Below are positions 53,448 through 61,913 of a DNA stretch of 64,000 nucleotides, in pieces. Source of the stretch: Alkalicoccobacillus gibsonii. Lineage in GTDB: Bacteria; Bacillota; Bacilli; Bacillales; Bacillaceae_D. The notes beneath the pieces were generated by a model, which made no database searches, had not been told where the DNA came from, and saw nothing but the letters and a program-made list of their open reading frames with translations. The stretch's first letter is position 1, and the number at the start of each line of letters is the position of its first letter. The position numbers and the translations under genes are program-made. The stretch spans positions 248,001-312,000 of the forward strand of contig NZ_JAEUZA010000004.1 of the NCBI RefSeq assembly GCF_016798245.1. Direction: 5' to 3'.

Positions 53448-56400
53448 GTATGACATTTAATGACCAGCAATCAGAAGCGATTTTTTCAACAGAACCACTA
53501 ATCGTCATAGCTGCGGGAGCGGGCTCAGGAAAAACGCGTGTGCTAACAGAGCGGATCATGCATTTATGTGACGTGGGTCACAACGACTCAGATTCACCAA
53601 TGGGAACCGAGATTGATCAGATCGCGGCCATAACCTTTACAGAAAAAGCAGCACGGGAAATGAAACAGAGGATCCGAGCGAGCTTAGAGCAAAAGGCAAT
53701 GGAATCTACTAATCCTTCCGAGGAAGAGTATTGGGATCGGCAAAAGATTAAGCTTGAAGGAGCAACCATTTCCACCTTTCATAGCTTCTGTCAAAGATTA
53801 TTAAAGCAGTATGCGTATCAGGCGGGACTACCAGCTTCATTTCAAGTGCTAGACGAAGTTTCGTCGAGTTTGTTAAAGCAGGAAATTCTAGAGGAATTGT
53901 TTGAGACTGTCGAGTTTTTTCAAGAGGCAGAGACTCTTATCCATTTGTTAAGTAAGGATCAATTAAGTGCTTATCTTTTATCAGTTTACGATCAAATTAG
54001 AGAACTTGTTCCAGGAGAAAATGTTGTTCAAACATTTGACAGCTCGAGTATCTGGGATAATCAATGGACGGCAGTGAGCAAGGAATGGGAAGAACAGTTA
54101 AGAAAATTTGACCAAAAAGGAAAAGAAGCGATTCTATCTTTTCCGGCATCGGGACTGTCGGGCGCTACTCAAACACATGCTGATCGATTAGTCGCATTTT
54201 TTGAACAGCCTTTTAATGAGCAAGTGGATCAATACTATGAAGAGCTAGCTTCCTGTATGCCATCACGTGTGAATAATAAATGGCAGGATGACCTGCCAAG
54301 CCTGTTTGAGTTGTTTGAACTAGAATGGAAGCCTTTAAAAAAGCAAGGAAAACCAACACTTAATGATTTCCCTCAAGAATCGAAGACAATTCTCACACAG
54401 TTTATTCGATTGCTTCAACAATTCGATGAGTTGTATAAGAAGCAAAAGTTGTTTAAAGGAGCATTAGACTTTACAGATTTGCAGCAAAAAACATTAACGT
54501 TACTTGAGGATACATCTGTCCAAGAAGCAACTAGACGTGAATATACCCATATCATGGTCGATGAATTTCAAGACACAAATGCCCTTCAGCTAGAAGTATT
54601 AAATCGAATTCAACCAAGATATCGATTTATTGTTGGAGATACAAAGCAATCGATCTACCAATTCAGAGGGGCAGATGTTTCCATTATGAATGAGTTGGAA
54701 TCAGAAGCCGAGTTACAGCCGGAAAGTCGTCAAATCCTTATGAACCGTAACTATCGCACGGTAGAACCGATTGTTGAGGCAGTTAATACGATCTTCCAAA
54801 AGGCAATGACTGATTCACAGACATATGCATACCAAACCCTGTATCAGCCTTTATATGCACACAGGGAGTACATGCGTAATGGAGAAGAAGCCGTGGAAGT
54901 CATCTCAGGAGAAGAAGAGGAATATGACTTGTTAGCCAATCGAATCCTAAAAATGCAACAGGAACAGAATCACATTGTTCAACGGGAGGATCGCTGGTGC
55001 CCTCCGACTTGGCGGGACATGGCTATTTTAATTCCAACTAGGACTCATCTTAAGACGCTTGAGAAATCACTTAAACGAAAACAAATCCCTTACGAAATAC
55101 AAAGTGGCATTGGATTTTATGAAAGACGTGAGGTTATTGATTTTCTAACACTACTAAGGTGGATGAATGAACCGTTTGAAGACTTTTACTTACTAGCGCT
55201 CCTTAGAAGTCCTTTATTTGGCTTAACAATTGACGATTTCTTATCTATTAAAGAATCGTGTGAAGAAGGACAAACGATCGGAGAATATCTCTGCTTTGAT
55301 GAAAGTCTAGTTCAGTCGCTTCAATCAAATGAGAGACTTGTTCACTCAGTAAGACAGCTACGAAATTGGATGGAGGAATGGATTCCATTCACTCTTCATT
55401 CCACAACTGATGGCTTTTATCAGCTTTTTGAACAGAGTGGGTTAAAGAATTCACTGCTGCTTCAAACGGGTGGTCCTCAGCGTGTGAAAAATGTGGAAAA
55501 GCTCATTGATGTCTTACATGGTGAGAACGAAACAAGCCTGTCGTCATTGCTTGAGGCCATGGACCTGAGAATTCAGTTAAGTGAAAAAGAAGGGGATTCT
55601 AAAATCGAGCGTGCAGAAGGAAATGCGGTCACCATCATGACTGTACACGGTTCAAAAGGTCTTGAATTCCCTATTGTCTTTTTACCTCAGCTGCATCAAA
55701 AGCCTCAAGGAGACAAAGGAAAGATTCGATTTCATTCGGAGCTCGGTCTTGTAATGAATCTGGAAGCTGAAGATGGAATACTGGCCACTCCAGCATTTCA
55801 ACTCGTAAAACAAGAAGGAGATCGTAAAGCTGTTGAAGAAGCAAAGCGTTTGTTTTATGTGGCTGCAACAAGAGCGAAGGACAAGCTAATTCTCATTCAT
55901 CCCAATACAAAGGCAAATACAGCTTCGTGGCTTTCAATGATTGAGCAAACCGATGATAAGACCTGGTTCACAGAGGAAATGGTCGGAGAGTATGAACCTT
56001 GGTCAGAAGAAACAAGCTGGTCCTATACTTCACCAACAGTAAAAGCAGATGTGAAAGAGCCGCTTGTTCCACTCTCTGTAAGCGAAGTAATGAGCTATTA
56101 CCATCATCCTATTCAATATGTTGAGACTTATTTAAAGAAAGTACACTCAACTCAAGCTAGTCAATATCAGTCAGCTCACGAATCAGGAATTGCTGCAAAT
56201 CGATTAGGGACATACGTTCACCGGGCAAGTGAGTTAGTTGATCTTGGATGGTCTGAGCGGGAGGCAGTAACGATTACCTTAGAAGAAGCGCGTGGAAAAG
56301 CCATCTATCGGAAGGAAATGCTTGAGCTCGTTCAAGCTTATTCAAAGATTAATATTGGTGAAATCCAACGTTTAGAATGGAATTTCTCGATTGAGTTAGA

Positions 56401-56743
56401 AGGGGCTCTTTTAACAGGTATTATCGATAGGGTTACGATGTTGGATGGAGCTTTATGCTTAGTTGATTTAAAAACGAATGCACTTCAAGAATCAGGTATT
56501 GAATTAATTGATTATTATCGTGTTCAATTAATCATGTATAAATGGGCGTATGAACAAATGACAGGACAAGCTGTTGACAGGCTTTATCTCTTAACACTTA
56601 GAGACCAAGTGCAACCACTGCATGAAGTGATCACAACTCAAGAAGAAGAGAAAAAACTTCGTTCGGCTATTCGGGATCTTGTAAATTTAAAAACGACCTC
56701 AACAACTACTGAAAGCTATCTTCATACAGACCGATATAAGTAA
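53444..56743 (+). CDS. AddA/RexA-like UvrD-family helicase-nuclease
   Basis: A 1099-residue SF1A helicase. The motifs are I AAGAGSGKTRVLTERI, Ia ITFTEKAAREM, II MVDEFQDTN, III VGDTKQSIYQFRGAD, IV LMNRNYRT, V MTVHGSKGLEFPIVF and VI EAKRLFYVAATRAKDKL. The C-terminal RecB-like nuclease is present (GTYVHRASEL, IIDRVTMLDGALCLVDLKTN, VQLIMYKWAYE). It is shorter than B. subtilis AddA (about 1230), and motif I resembles PcrA/UvrD. With the upstream protein it forms an AddAB/RexAB-type complex for double-strand break processing; whether a canonical AddAB also exists elsewhere cannot be seen. ATGA overlap with the upstream gene. Confidence 0.85.
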   Translation: MSMTFNDQQSEAIFSTEPLIVIAAGAGSGKTRVLTERIMHLCDVGHNDSDSPMGTEIDQIAAITFTEKAAREMKQRIRASLEQKAMESTNPSEEEYWDRQKIKLEGATISTFHSFCQRLLKQYAYQAGLPASFQVLDEVSSSLLKQEILEELFETVEFFQEAETLIHLLSKDQLSAYLLSVYDQIRELVPGENVVQTFDSSSIWDNQWTAVSKEWEEQLRKFDQKGKEAILSFPASGLSGATQTHADRLVAFFEQPFNEQVDQYYEELASCMPSRVNNKWQDDLPSLFELFELEWKPLKKQGKPTLNDFPQESKTILTQFIRLLQQFDELYKKQKLFKGALDFTDLQQKTLTLLEDTSVQEATRREYTHIMVDEFQDTNALQLEVLNRIQPRYRFIVGDTKQSIYQFRGADVSIMNELESEAELQPESRQILMNRNYRTVEPIVEAVNTIFQKAMTDSQTYAYQTLYQPLYAHREYMRNGEEAVEVISGEEEEYDLLANRILKMQQEQNHIVQREDRWCPPTWRDMAILIPTRTHLKTLEKSLKRKQIPYEIQSGIGFYERREVIDFLTLLRWMNEPFEDFYLLALLRSPLFGLTIDDFLSIKESCEEGQTIGEYLCFDESLVQSLQSNERLVHSVRQLRNWMEEWIPFTLHSTTDGFYQLFEQSGLKNSLLLQTGGPQRVKNVEKLIDVLHGENETSLSSLLEAMDLRIQLSEKEGDSKIERAEGNAVTIMTVHGSKGLEFPIVFLPQLHQKPQGDKGKIRFHSELGLVMNLEAEDGILATPAFQLVKQEGDRKAVEEAKRLFYVAATRAKDKLILIHPNTKANTASWLSMIEQTDDKTWFTEEMVGEYEPWSEETSWSYTSPTVKADVKEPLVPLSVSEVMSYYHHPIQYVETYLKKVHSTQASQYQSAHESGIAANRLGTYVHRASELVDLGWSEREAVTITLEEARGKAIYRKEMLELVQAYSKINIGEIQRLEWNFSIELEGALLTGIIDRVTMLDGALCLVDLKTNALQESGIELIDYYRVQLIMYKWAYEQMTGQAVDRLYLLTLRDQVQPLHEVITTQEEEKKLRSAIRDLVNLKTTSTTTESYLHTDRYK

Positions 56744-56827
56744 GAGAGGTCATAGGATTGTTTTTTCATCTTACCTTTACACATAGATGAAAAGCAGAAT
56801 GAAGAGAATGAGGTGGACGTAGTTTTG

Positions 56828-58828
56828 ATGAACTCAGAATACTTGGCTGTGTTTCTTGATGAAAGTCAAGAGCACCTACAGGCAGTGAATGATCATCTAT
56901 TAAAGCTTGAGAAACAACCTGAAGATGATTCAATTGTCGGTGAAATTTTCCGCTCAGCCCATACGTTAAAAGGAATGTCAGCAACTATGGGTTACGAAGA
57001 TTTAGCTCACTTAACCCATAACATGGAAAATGTATTGGATTTAATTCGAAATAAGAAGAAACAGGCGACAACAGAGATTATTGACATCATGTTTCAATCT
57101 GTTGATTCCCTTGAGAATATGGTAAATGACATAGCAAGTGGTGGAGATGGAAAGCTTGACGTCACAGCTCTTGTCGCAGAACTCGAAGCCATTGAAAAAG
57201 GCTCAAGCCAAGCTGTTAAAGAAGCAGCTGCTACAACTGAACAAGTTGATCTGCTTGAAGTATACGATGAATACGAGCGTACCGTGCTTGAAGAATCGTT
57301 AGAGCAAGGGTACTCTGTTTATCAAATCAAAGTAGAGCTTGATGAGAAGGCGATGCTAAAGGCAGCCAGAGTATTTATGGTGTTTGATGTTCTTAACCAA
57401 TTGGGTGATGTCATTAAATCCTCACCAGCAACTGAGCTATTGGAGGAAGAACAATTTGAGCGTGACTTTGTAGTGACAGTTGTCTCAAAAGAGTCAGGTG
57501 AAACCATTAAAAACAAAATTCTTGGAATCTCTGAAATCTCAGATGTTGTTGTTCAATCCATGACAAGCTTTGTACATGCTACCCAAGCAGAGGATCAGAC
57601 ATTGCAACCAGTACAAGAAAACCAAAGAAAAAGCAAACAAGAGCCTGAGAAAGTAAAAGAAGCTCAAAAGGCGCCAGAGAACAACAAAACAATTCGAGTA
57701 AACATTGATCGTTTAGATGTACTCATGAATCTATTTGAAGAGCTAGTGATTGATCGCGGGAGACTCGAGCAAATCTCTGGAGAGCTTGTAAATGCAGAGC
57801 TTACTGAAACGGTAGAAAGAATGACACGGACCACAGGGAATCTTCAAGAAATTATTTTAACGATGAGAATGATGCCGGTTGAAACGGTCTTTAACCGCTT
57901 CCCACGAATGATCCGTAACCTATCGAAGGATCTAGGAAAACAAGTTCATCTTGAGATTGTTGGAGCAGAAACAGAACTTGATCGCACAATCATTGATGAA
58001 ATTGGTGATCCTCTTGTGCATTTACTTCGCAACTCCATTGACCATGGAATTGAAACGCCAGAAGAGCGTATGGCAGTAGGGAAGCCTGCTCAAGGCACGG
58101 TTCTCTTAAAGGCGTATCATAGTGGAAACCATGTCTTTATTGAAATCAAAGACGATGGCGCTGGAATTAGCCGAGAAAAGGTTTTAAATAAAGCCTTAAA
58201 AAATCAAATCATCACGGAAGATGATGCTGGATCATTAACCGATTCTCAAGTCTTTGGATTACTTTTTGAGCCAGGTTTTAGTACAGCTGAGCAGATAACG
58301 GACATTTCGGGACGTGGTGTAGGTCTTGATGTTGTGCGAAACACATTTGAATCATTAGGTGGAGTCGTAACGGTCCAATCTGAGTTAAATAAAGGGTCAA
58401 CCTTCTTAATCCAACTACCACTTACGTTATCTATTATTGATGTCATGCTTGTCGAAACGGGTGGAGAGAAATATGCAATTCCTCTTACATCCATTGTTGA
58501 AACAGCGATCGTAAATAAAGACGAACTATTTAGTGCACATGGACAAAAGGTCATTGATTTCAGAGGAAAAGTGGTACCGCTTGTGTTCTTACGAGATGTG
58601 TTTAATACACCAATAACTGAACTTGACGAAGATTTTTATTCCTTGGTTATCATTCAGAAAGGCGAACAAATTGCTGGATTAGTGGTTGATTCCTTAATCG
58701 GGCAGCATGATATTGTATTAAAATCGCTCGGTAACTACTTAACAAATGTGTTTGCCATATCTGGAGCAACGATCCTAGGGGATGGTGAAGTAGCTCTTAT
58801 TGTTGATCCAAACGCGTTAATTAAATAA
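56828..58828 (+). CDS. cheA: Chemotaxis histidine kinase CheA
   Basis: 666 residues. The domains are HPt/P1 with phosphorylated His45 (AHTLKGMSATMGYEDLAHL), P2 CheY-binding (about 150-260), a Gln/Lys-rich linker, P3 dimerisation (IRVNIDRLDVLMNLFEELVI), P4 HATPase (LLRNSIDHGIETPEER, DDGAGI, GRGVGLDVVRNTFE) and a P5 CheW-like domain. It phosphorylates CheY in response to chemoreceptors. I favour ATG 56828, with AGGTGG upstream; a GTG at 56813 is also possible. It is followed by cheW and cheY without cheD/cheC or flagellar genes. Confidence 0.95.
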   Translation: MNSEYLAVFLDESQEHLQAVNDHLLKLEKQPEDDSIVGEIFRSAHTLKGMSATMGYEDLAHLTHNMENVLDLIRNKKKQATTEIIDIMFQSVDSLENMVNDIASGGDGKLDVTALVAELEAIEKGSSQAVKEAAATTEQVDLLEVYDEYERTVLEESLEQGYSVYQIKVELDEKAMLKAARVFMVFDVLNQLGDVIKSSPATELLEEEQFERDFVVTVVSKESGETIKNKILGISEISDVVVQSMTSFVHATQAEDQTLQPVQENQRKSKQEPEKVKEAQKAPENNKTIRVNIDRLDVLMNLFEELVIDRGRLEQISGELVNAELTETVERMTRTTGNLQEIILTMRMMPVETVFNRFPRMIRNLSKDLGKQVHLEIVGAETELDRTIIDEIGDPLVHLLRNSIDHGIETPEERMAVGKPAQGTVLLKAYHSGNHVFIEIKDDGAGISREKVLNKALKNQIITEDDAGSLTDSQVFGLLFEPGFSTAEQITDISGRGVGLDVVRNTFESLGGVVTVQSELNKGSTFLIQLPLTLSIIDVMLVETGGEKYAIPLTSIVETAIVNKDELFSAHGQKVIDFRGKVVPLVFLRDVFNTPITELDEDFYSLVIIQKGEQIAGLVVDSLIGQHDIVLKSLGNYLTNVFAISGATILGDGEVALIVDPNALIK

Positions 58829-58850
58829 AAAAAGAGAGGAGTGACGGCTA

Positions 58851-59291
58851 ATGAGTGTTGAAATCATGGAAGAACAGATGAAAGTCATTATCTTTCAGAT
58901 GCATAAAGAAGAATACGCGATTAAGGTAAGTGAGATTCAATCCATTGAGCGGATGCAATCCTTCACGCGAATCCCGGGTACTGCTCCATTTATTAAAGGA
59001 GTCATGAACCTTCGTGGTGTGATTACACCCATCATTGACCTAAGGCAAAAACTTGGACTTGAAGAAAAAGAAGCTGATGAAACAACAAGAATTCTAATCA
59101 CATCCAATGAAGAGCTTATTCTCGGTTTAATCGTTGATGGTGCAAATGATGTGTTAGACATACCAGTACAAAAAATTGAGCCAACACCTGAAGTCGTTGG
59201 AGGCGTTGAAGCTCATTACTTAGATGGTGTCGTAAAGCTCGGAAGTCGCTTGTTCAGCTTAGTTAATTTAGAAAAGGTTATGCAGGATTAA
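58851..59291 (+). CDS. cheW: Chemotaxis coupling protein CheW
   Basis: 146 residues of the two-lobed SH3-like CheW fold. KVIIFQMHKEEYAIKVSEIQSIERMQSFTRIPGTAPFIKGVMNLRG VITPIIDLR covers the conserved first half. It bridges receptors and CheA. AGAGAGGAGTGACGG precedes ATG 58851, 22 bp after cheA; cheY follows after 17 bp. Confidence 0.95.
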   Translation: MSVEIMEEQMKVIIFQMHKEEYAIKVSEIQSIERMQSFTRIPGTAPFIKGVMNLRGVITPIIDLRQKLGLEEKEADETTRILITSNEELILGLIVDGANDVLDIPVQKIEPTPEVVGGVEAHYLDGVVKLGSRLFSLVNLEKVMQD

Positions 59292-59308
59292 GAAAATGAG
59301 GTGAACAA

Positions 59309-59677
59309 ATGGCTACGATTTTAATCGTGGACGATGCAGCATTCATGCGGATGATGATTAAAGACATTCTTGTAAATGCTGGGTTGCAAGTAATTGGGGA
59401 AGCAGAAAATGGCTTACAAGCTGTGGAAAAGTATCAAGAACTCAAACCCGACCTCGTTACAATGGATATTACAATGCCAGAGCTTGACGGGATACAGGCA
59501 TTAAAGAGGATAAGGGAGATTGATCCAGATGCGAATGTCATTATGTGCTCTGCAATGGGTCAGCAAGCACTAGTCCTCGAAGCCATCCAGTCAGGGGCTA
59601 AAGACTTTATCGTTAAACCGTTCCAAAAAGAACGAGTGGTGGAAACCATTCATCAACTAACTGATTCAATAAAGTAA
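59309..59677 (+). CDS. cheY: Chemotaxis response regulator CheY
   Basis: A 122-residue single receiver domain with the acidic pair Asp8/Asp9, phospho-acceptor Asp53 (LVTMDITMPELDG), the Ser/Thr switch in MCSAMGQQ and Lys in DFIVKPF. It closely resembles B. subtilis CheY throughout. AATGAGGTGAAC before ATG. Output would be the flagellar switch or, given this genome's T4P, possibly the pilus motors; nothing in the sequence decides. Confidence 0.96.
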   Translation: MATILIVDDAAFMRMMIKDILVNAGLQVIGEAENGLQAVEKYQELKPDLVTMDITMPELDGIQALKRIREIDPDANVIMCSAMGQQALVLEAIQSGAKDFIVKPFQKERVVETIHQLTDSIK

Positions 59678-59723
59678 GAGGAATTTAACTCTTACTAAAA
59701 GCAAATCATATATAAAGCTACAT

Positions 59724-59768
59724 GAGCCGGCTGATTCTAAAAGTAGAGTCAACCGGCTCTCTTTTTAT
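59724..59768 (+). terminator. Terminator after cheY
   Basis: GAGCCGG ... CCGGCTC outer stem with an inner TGATTCT / AGAGTCA pairing and CTTTTTATT tail. Confidence 0.85.
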
Positions 59769-59801
59769 TAACGGTGTTTAGCTAATGAGTGGTGTGTTAA
59801 G

Positions 59802-59827
59802 GTTTTATCGTCGAAAGAAGGGGGTAC
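59802..59827 (+). promoter_or_regulatory. Possible SigB-type promoter of the IDEAL-domain gene
   Basis: GTTTTA (59802-59807), a 14-bp spacer and GGGTAC (59822-59827), each with one mismatch to the SigB consensus, 58 bp before the start codon. Weaker case than the one at 20842. Confidence 0.4.
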
Positions 59828-59884
59828 ATATACATCAACAACGAAAAAACTCGAGCAGAATCTAAAGCAAATGGGGGAATTAAA

Positions 59885-60181
59885 ATGAGCAACCAATTCG
59901 CAATGGATAATGAGGTTTTAAAGCAGCTTGAAATTATTAAAAAACTGCAAAAGCGCTCCCAGGCTGCCGTTTATTCTCTTTATGCACAGGCAGTCCTAGA
60001 ATATTCACTCTATTATACAAAAAAAGACCAATTGCTCGAGGCTATTGATGAATCACTTGTATCTAAAGACAAAGAGAGTTTTATGACTTTGACGAATGAA
60101 TACAAAATTTTAAAAGAAGAGTATAAAAGCGGCAAGACCATTTATGATTATGGTTTTAAGCTGCACTTAACATTTCAATAA
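59885..60181 (+). CDS. IDEAL-domain protein
   Basis: 98 residues. IDESLVSKDKESFMTLTNEYK near residue 60 is the IDEAL motif, a short helical module found in small Firmicutes proteins of uncertain role, including the ComK anti-repressor-type proteins. The rest is helical and basic-acidic mixed, without membrane segments. Ribosome-binding site TGGGGGAAT before ATG 59885. Possibly stress-regulated from the promoter just upstream. Confidence 0.8.
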   Translation: MSNQFAMDNEVLKQLEIIKKLQKRSQAAVYSLYAQAVLEYSLYYTKKDQLLEAIDESLVSKDKESFMTLTNEYKILKEEYKSGKTIYDYGFKLHLTFQ

Positions 60182-60269
60182 CTTTAAGTTCCCAATAGGG
60201 CTTTGAGTAAAGAGCTACATGAAAACACAAACTAAAGAGAAACGTATATGAAATGTTGAGGTGATCAGA

Positions 60270-60410
60270 ATGTTATGGACTATTTTATTAATCATTTTAG
60301 GAGTTTGGTTAGTTGGTGTCATTTTTCGAATTGCAGGAGGCTTCATTCATCTGTTACTCATTGTAGCAGCCATTGTTCTTGTGTATAAGCTTTTTGTAAA
60401 GCGAAAATAA
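60270..60410 (+). CDS. Small lmo0937-like membrane protein
   Basis: 46 residues from ATG 60270 (TTGAGGTGATC upstream): MLWTILLIILGVWLVGVIF, then RIAGGFIHLLLIVAAIVLVY and a basic KLFVKRK end. Two transmembrane helices separated by RIAGGFIH are the hallmark of the lmo0937 family, often stress-induced, function unknown. Confidence 0.78.
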   Translation: MLWTILLIILGVWLVGVIFRIAGGFIHLLLIVAAIVLVYKLFVKRK

Positions 60411-60415
60411 CAAAG

Positions 60416-60451
60416 AAAAAGCTGCTGGATTTGAACCAGTCAGCTTTTTTT
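60416..60451. terminator. Bidirectional terminator
   Basis: AAAAAGCTG-CTGG / CCAG-t-CAGCTTTTTT between the lmo0937-like gene (+) and a small gene on the minus strand; A/T runs on both sides. Confidence 0.85.
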
Positions 60452-60634
60452 CTCATTTAATAAAAAATCTTGATACCCATTTAACAAAATGGGCGAGGGA
60501 TGAATATAAAGGTCGTACATAAAACGTAACGCATCTTCCTGATTTTTCATATTTAATTGTATATAATGGTAAGCAGAATATAGATAATGATCCTGTTTAA
60601 TCCAGCTTAACAATGTATCAAGTTGAACATTCAT
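60440..60634 (-). CDS. Small protein of unknown function
   Basis: 64 residues: MNVQLDTLLSWIKQDHYLYSAYHYIQLN, then EDALRFMYDLYIHPSPILLNGYQDFL. An excellent ribosome-binding site, AAAAGGAGGGTG, lies 5 nt before ATG 60634 on the minus strand, so this is a real gene. It is rich in Tyr and predicted helical. I do not recognise it with confidence. Its 3' end shares the terminator at 60416-60451. Confidence 0.65.
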   Translation of the reverse strand: MNVQLDTLLSWIKQDHYLYSAYHYIQLNMKNQEDALRFMYDLYIHPSPILLNGYQDFLLNEKKS

Positions 60635-60751
60635 AGGACACCCTCCTTTTGTACGGGTTCACCAATAGTATATGTGAAGCTCGGAAGCAGGTTCGTATAC
60701 GCTTTTGTTTGACCAAATTGATGAATTTAATGGAAAGAAGGAGTCTATATC

Positions 60752-61582
60752 ATGAAGAGCCATTGCCGTACAGAATATGACCCACTAAAAGAAGTGATTT
60801 TGTGTCCACCGGCTTTTATGCGTATTAAAGAAGTCATTAATTCCATTCAAGCCCATTATAAGGATACAAATATTGATATCCCTACCGCACTCAAGCAACA
60901 TCAGACGCTTATTGAAGCATTACGCTCCTTCGGAATTCAAGTTCATGAACTTCGCGCAGATGAACAATTTCCTGAGCAAGTATTCACACGAGATATTGGA
61001 TTTGTTCTTGATCAAACGATGTATCTTGCTGCGCTAGAAAGACCTATTCGTCAAGGTGAGGAGCAGGTTTTAAAAACGTACCTTGACCAAAAACAGGTTG
61101 CTTATGAGTCGGTTACAGAAGGAACGATTGAGGGTGGAGATGTAATTATTGATGGAGATCACGTATATATTGGTGTAAGTAGCCGAACATGTACGGAAGT
61201 GATTGAACGGATAAAAGAACAGCACCCAGATAAAATTGTCCAGCCTATACATTTTGATAGCTCCTACTTGCATTTAGACTGTGTATTTAACCCAGTTTCT
61301 AATTCTTTGGCACTGATCTATCCTGATGCAATTAAACCGGAGAGTGTGAAGGTATTATCGGAAACCTATTCATTTATTGAGGTTACAAAAGAAGAACAAT
61401 TTTCACTCGCGGTTAACGTTCTATCAATTGGAGACGGGAAGATAATTGTTCTTCCTGAAAACAAGGATACGAATAAAAAGCTTAAGGAAAAGGGATTTGA
61501 TCTCTATGAAGTTCCTTTCTCTGAAATCATTAAATCAGGTGGGTCGTTCCGCTGTGTAACGATGCCTTTAATAAGGTCGTAA
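60752..61582 (+). CDS. DDAH/arginine deiminase-family hydrolase
   Basis: A 276-residue guanidino-group-modifying enzyme with a beta/alpha propeller. The N-terminus is YDPLKEVILCPP, then EQVFTRDIGFVLD (Asp), EGTIEGGDVII (Glu/Asp), HLDCVFNPVS (catalytic His) and the C-terminal nucleophile Cys268 in SGGSFRCVTMP. It fits dimethylarginine dimethylaminohydrolase-like YkgA proteins; the natural substrate in Bacillaceae is unclear. GAAAGAAGGAG before ATG 60752. Repeat copy D follows 13 bp after the stop. Confidence 0.9.
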   Translation: MKSHCRTEYDPLKEVILCPPAFMRIKEVINSIQAHYKDTNIDIPTALKQHQTLIEALRSFGIQVHELRADEQFPEQVFTRDIGFVLDQTMYLAALERPIRQGEEQVLKTYLDQKQVAYESVTEGTIEGGDVIIDGDHVYIGVSSRTCTEVIERIKEQHPDKIVQPIHFDSSYLHLDCVFNPVSNSLALIYPDAIKPESVKVLSETYSFIEVTKEEQFSLAVNVLSIGDGKIIVLPENKDTNKKLKEKGFDLYEVPFSEIIKSGGSFRCVTMPLIRS

Positions 61583-61595
61583 GGGTGAAAGAAGA

Positions 61596-61857
61596 TAAGG
61601 CCGGGACATAACACTGATGAAGTTAGTAAAACATGAACATAGCACGGTATCCGCTACAGGAGAATCCCTCGCACCTGCGGGAACGGCCTCAGCCCCCTCC
61701 GCGGGAAAAGCGCCGCTATAGTGTCATCACCGCGTTCTGTTCCGTAGGAGTCTCGGGTTCTCCTTCCGCTTGTTCAAATAAGATCACGAATGGCGAATGA
61801 TTCTACGATCGAATCACTCGCCATTTTTTTAATTGATTTTAGGTATCTCCCGACCTC
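61596..61857. repeat. Dispersed element of about 260 bp, copy D (inverted)
   Basis: Terminal repeats AAGGCCGGGACATAA (61596-61610) and a diverged partner AGGTATCTCCCGACCTC (61841-61857). The GC-rich core is in reverse orientation (GGAGAATCCCTCGCACCTGC, GGCCTCAGCCCCCTCCGCGG, GGAGTCTCGGGTTCTCCTTC), and the hairpin (AATGGCGAATGATTC / GAATCACTCGCCATT, 61789-61825) lies at the right. It fills almost all of the gap between the DDAH-family gene and the carboxyltransferase gene. Confidence 0.87.
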
Positions 61858-61913
61858 TTGTATAATCTCAGCTCTGATTGGACATATAAAAGGTAGACAA
61901 TGAGGTGAGACAG

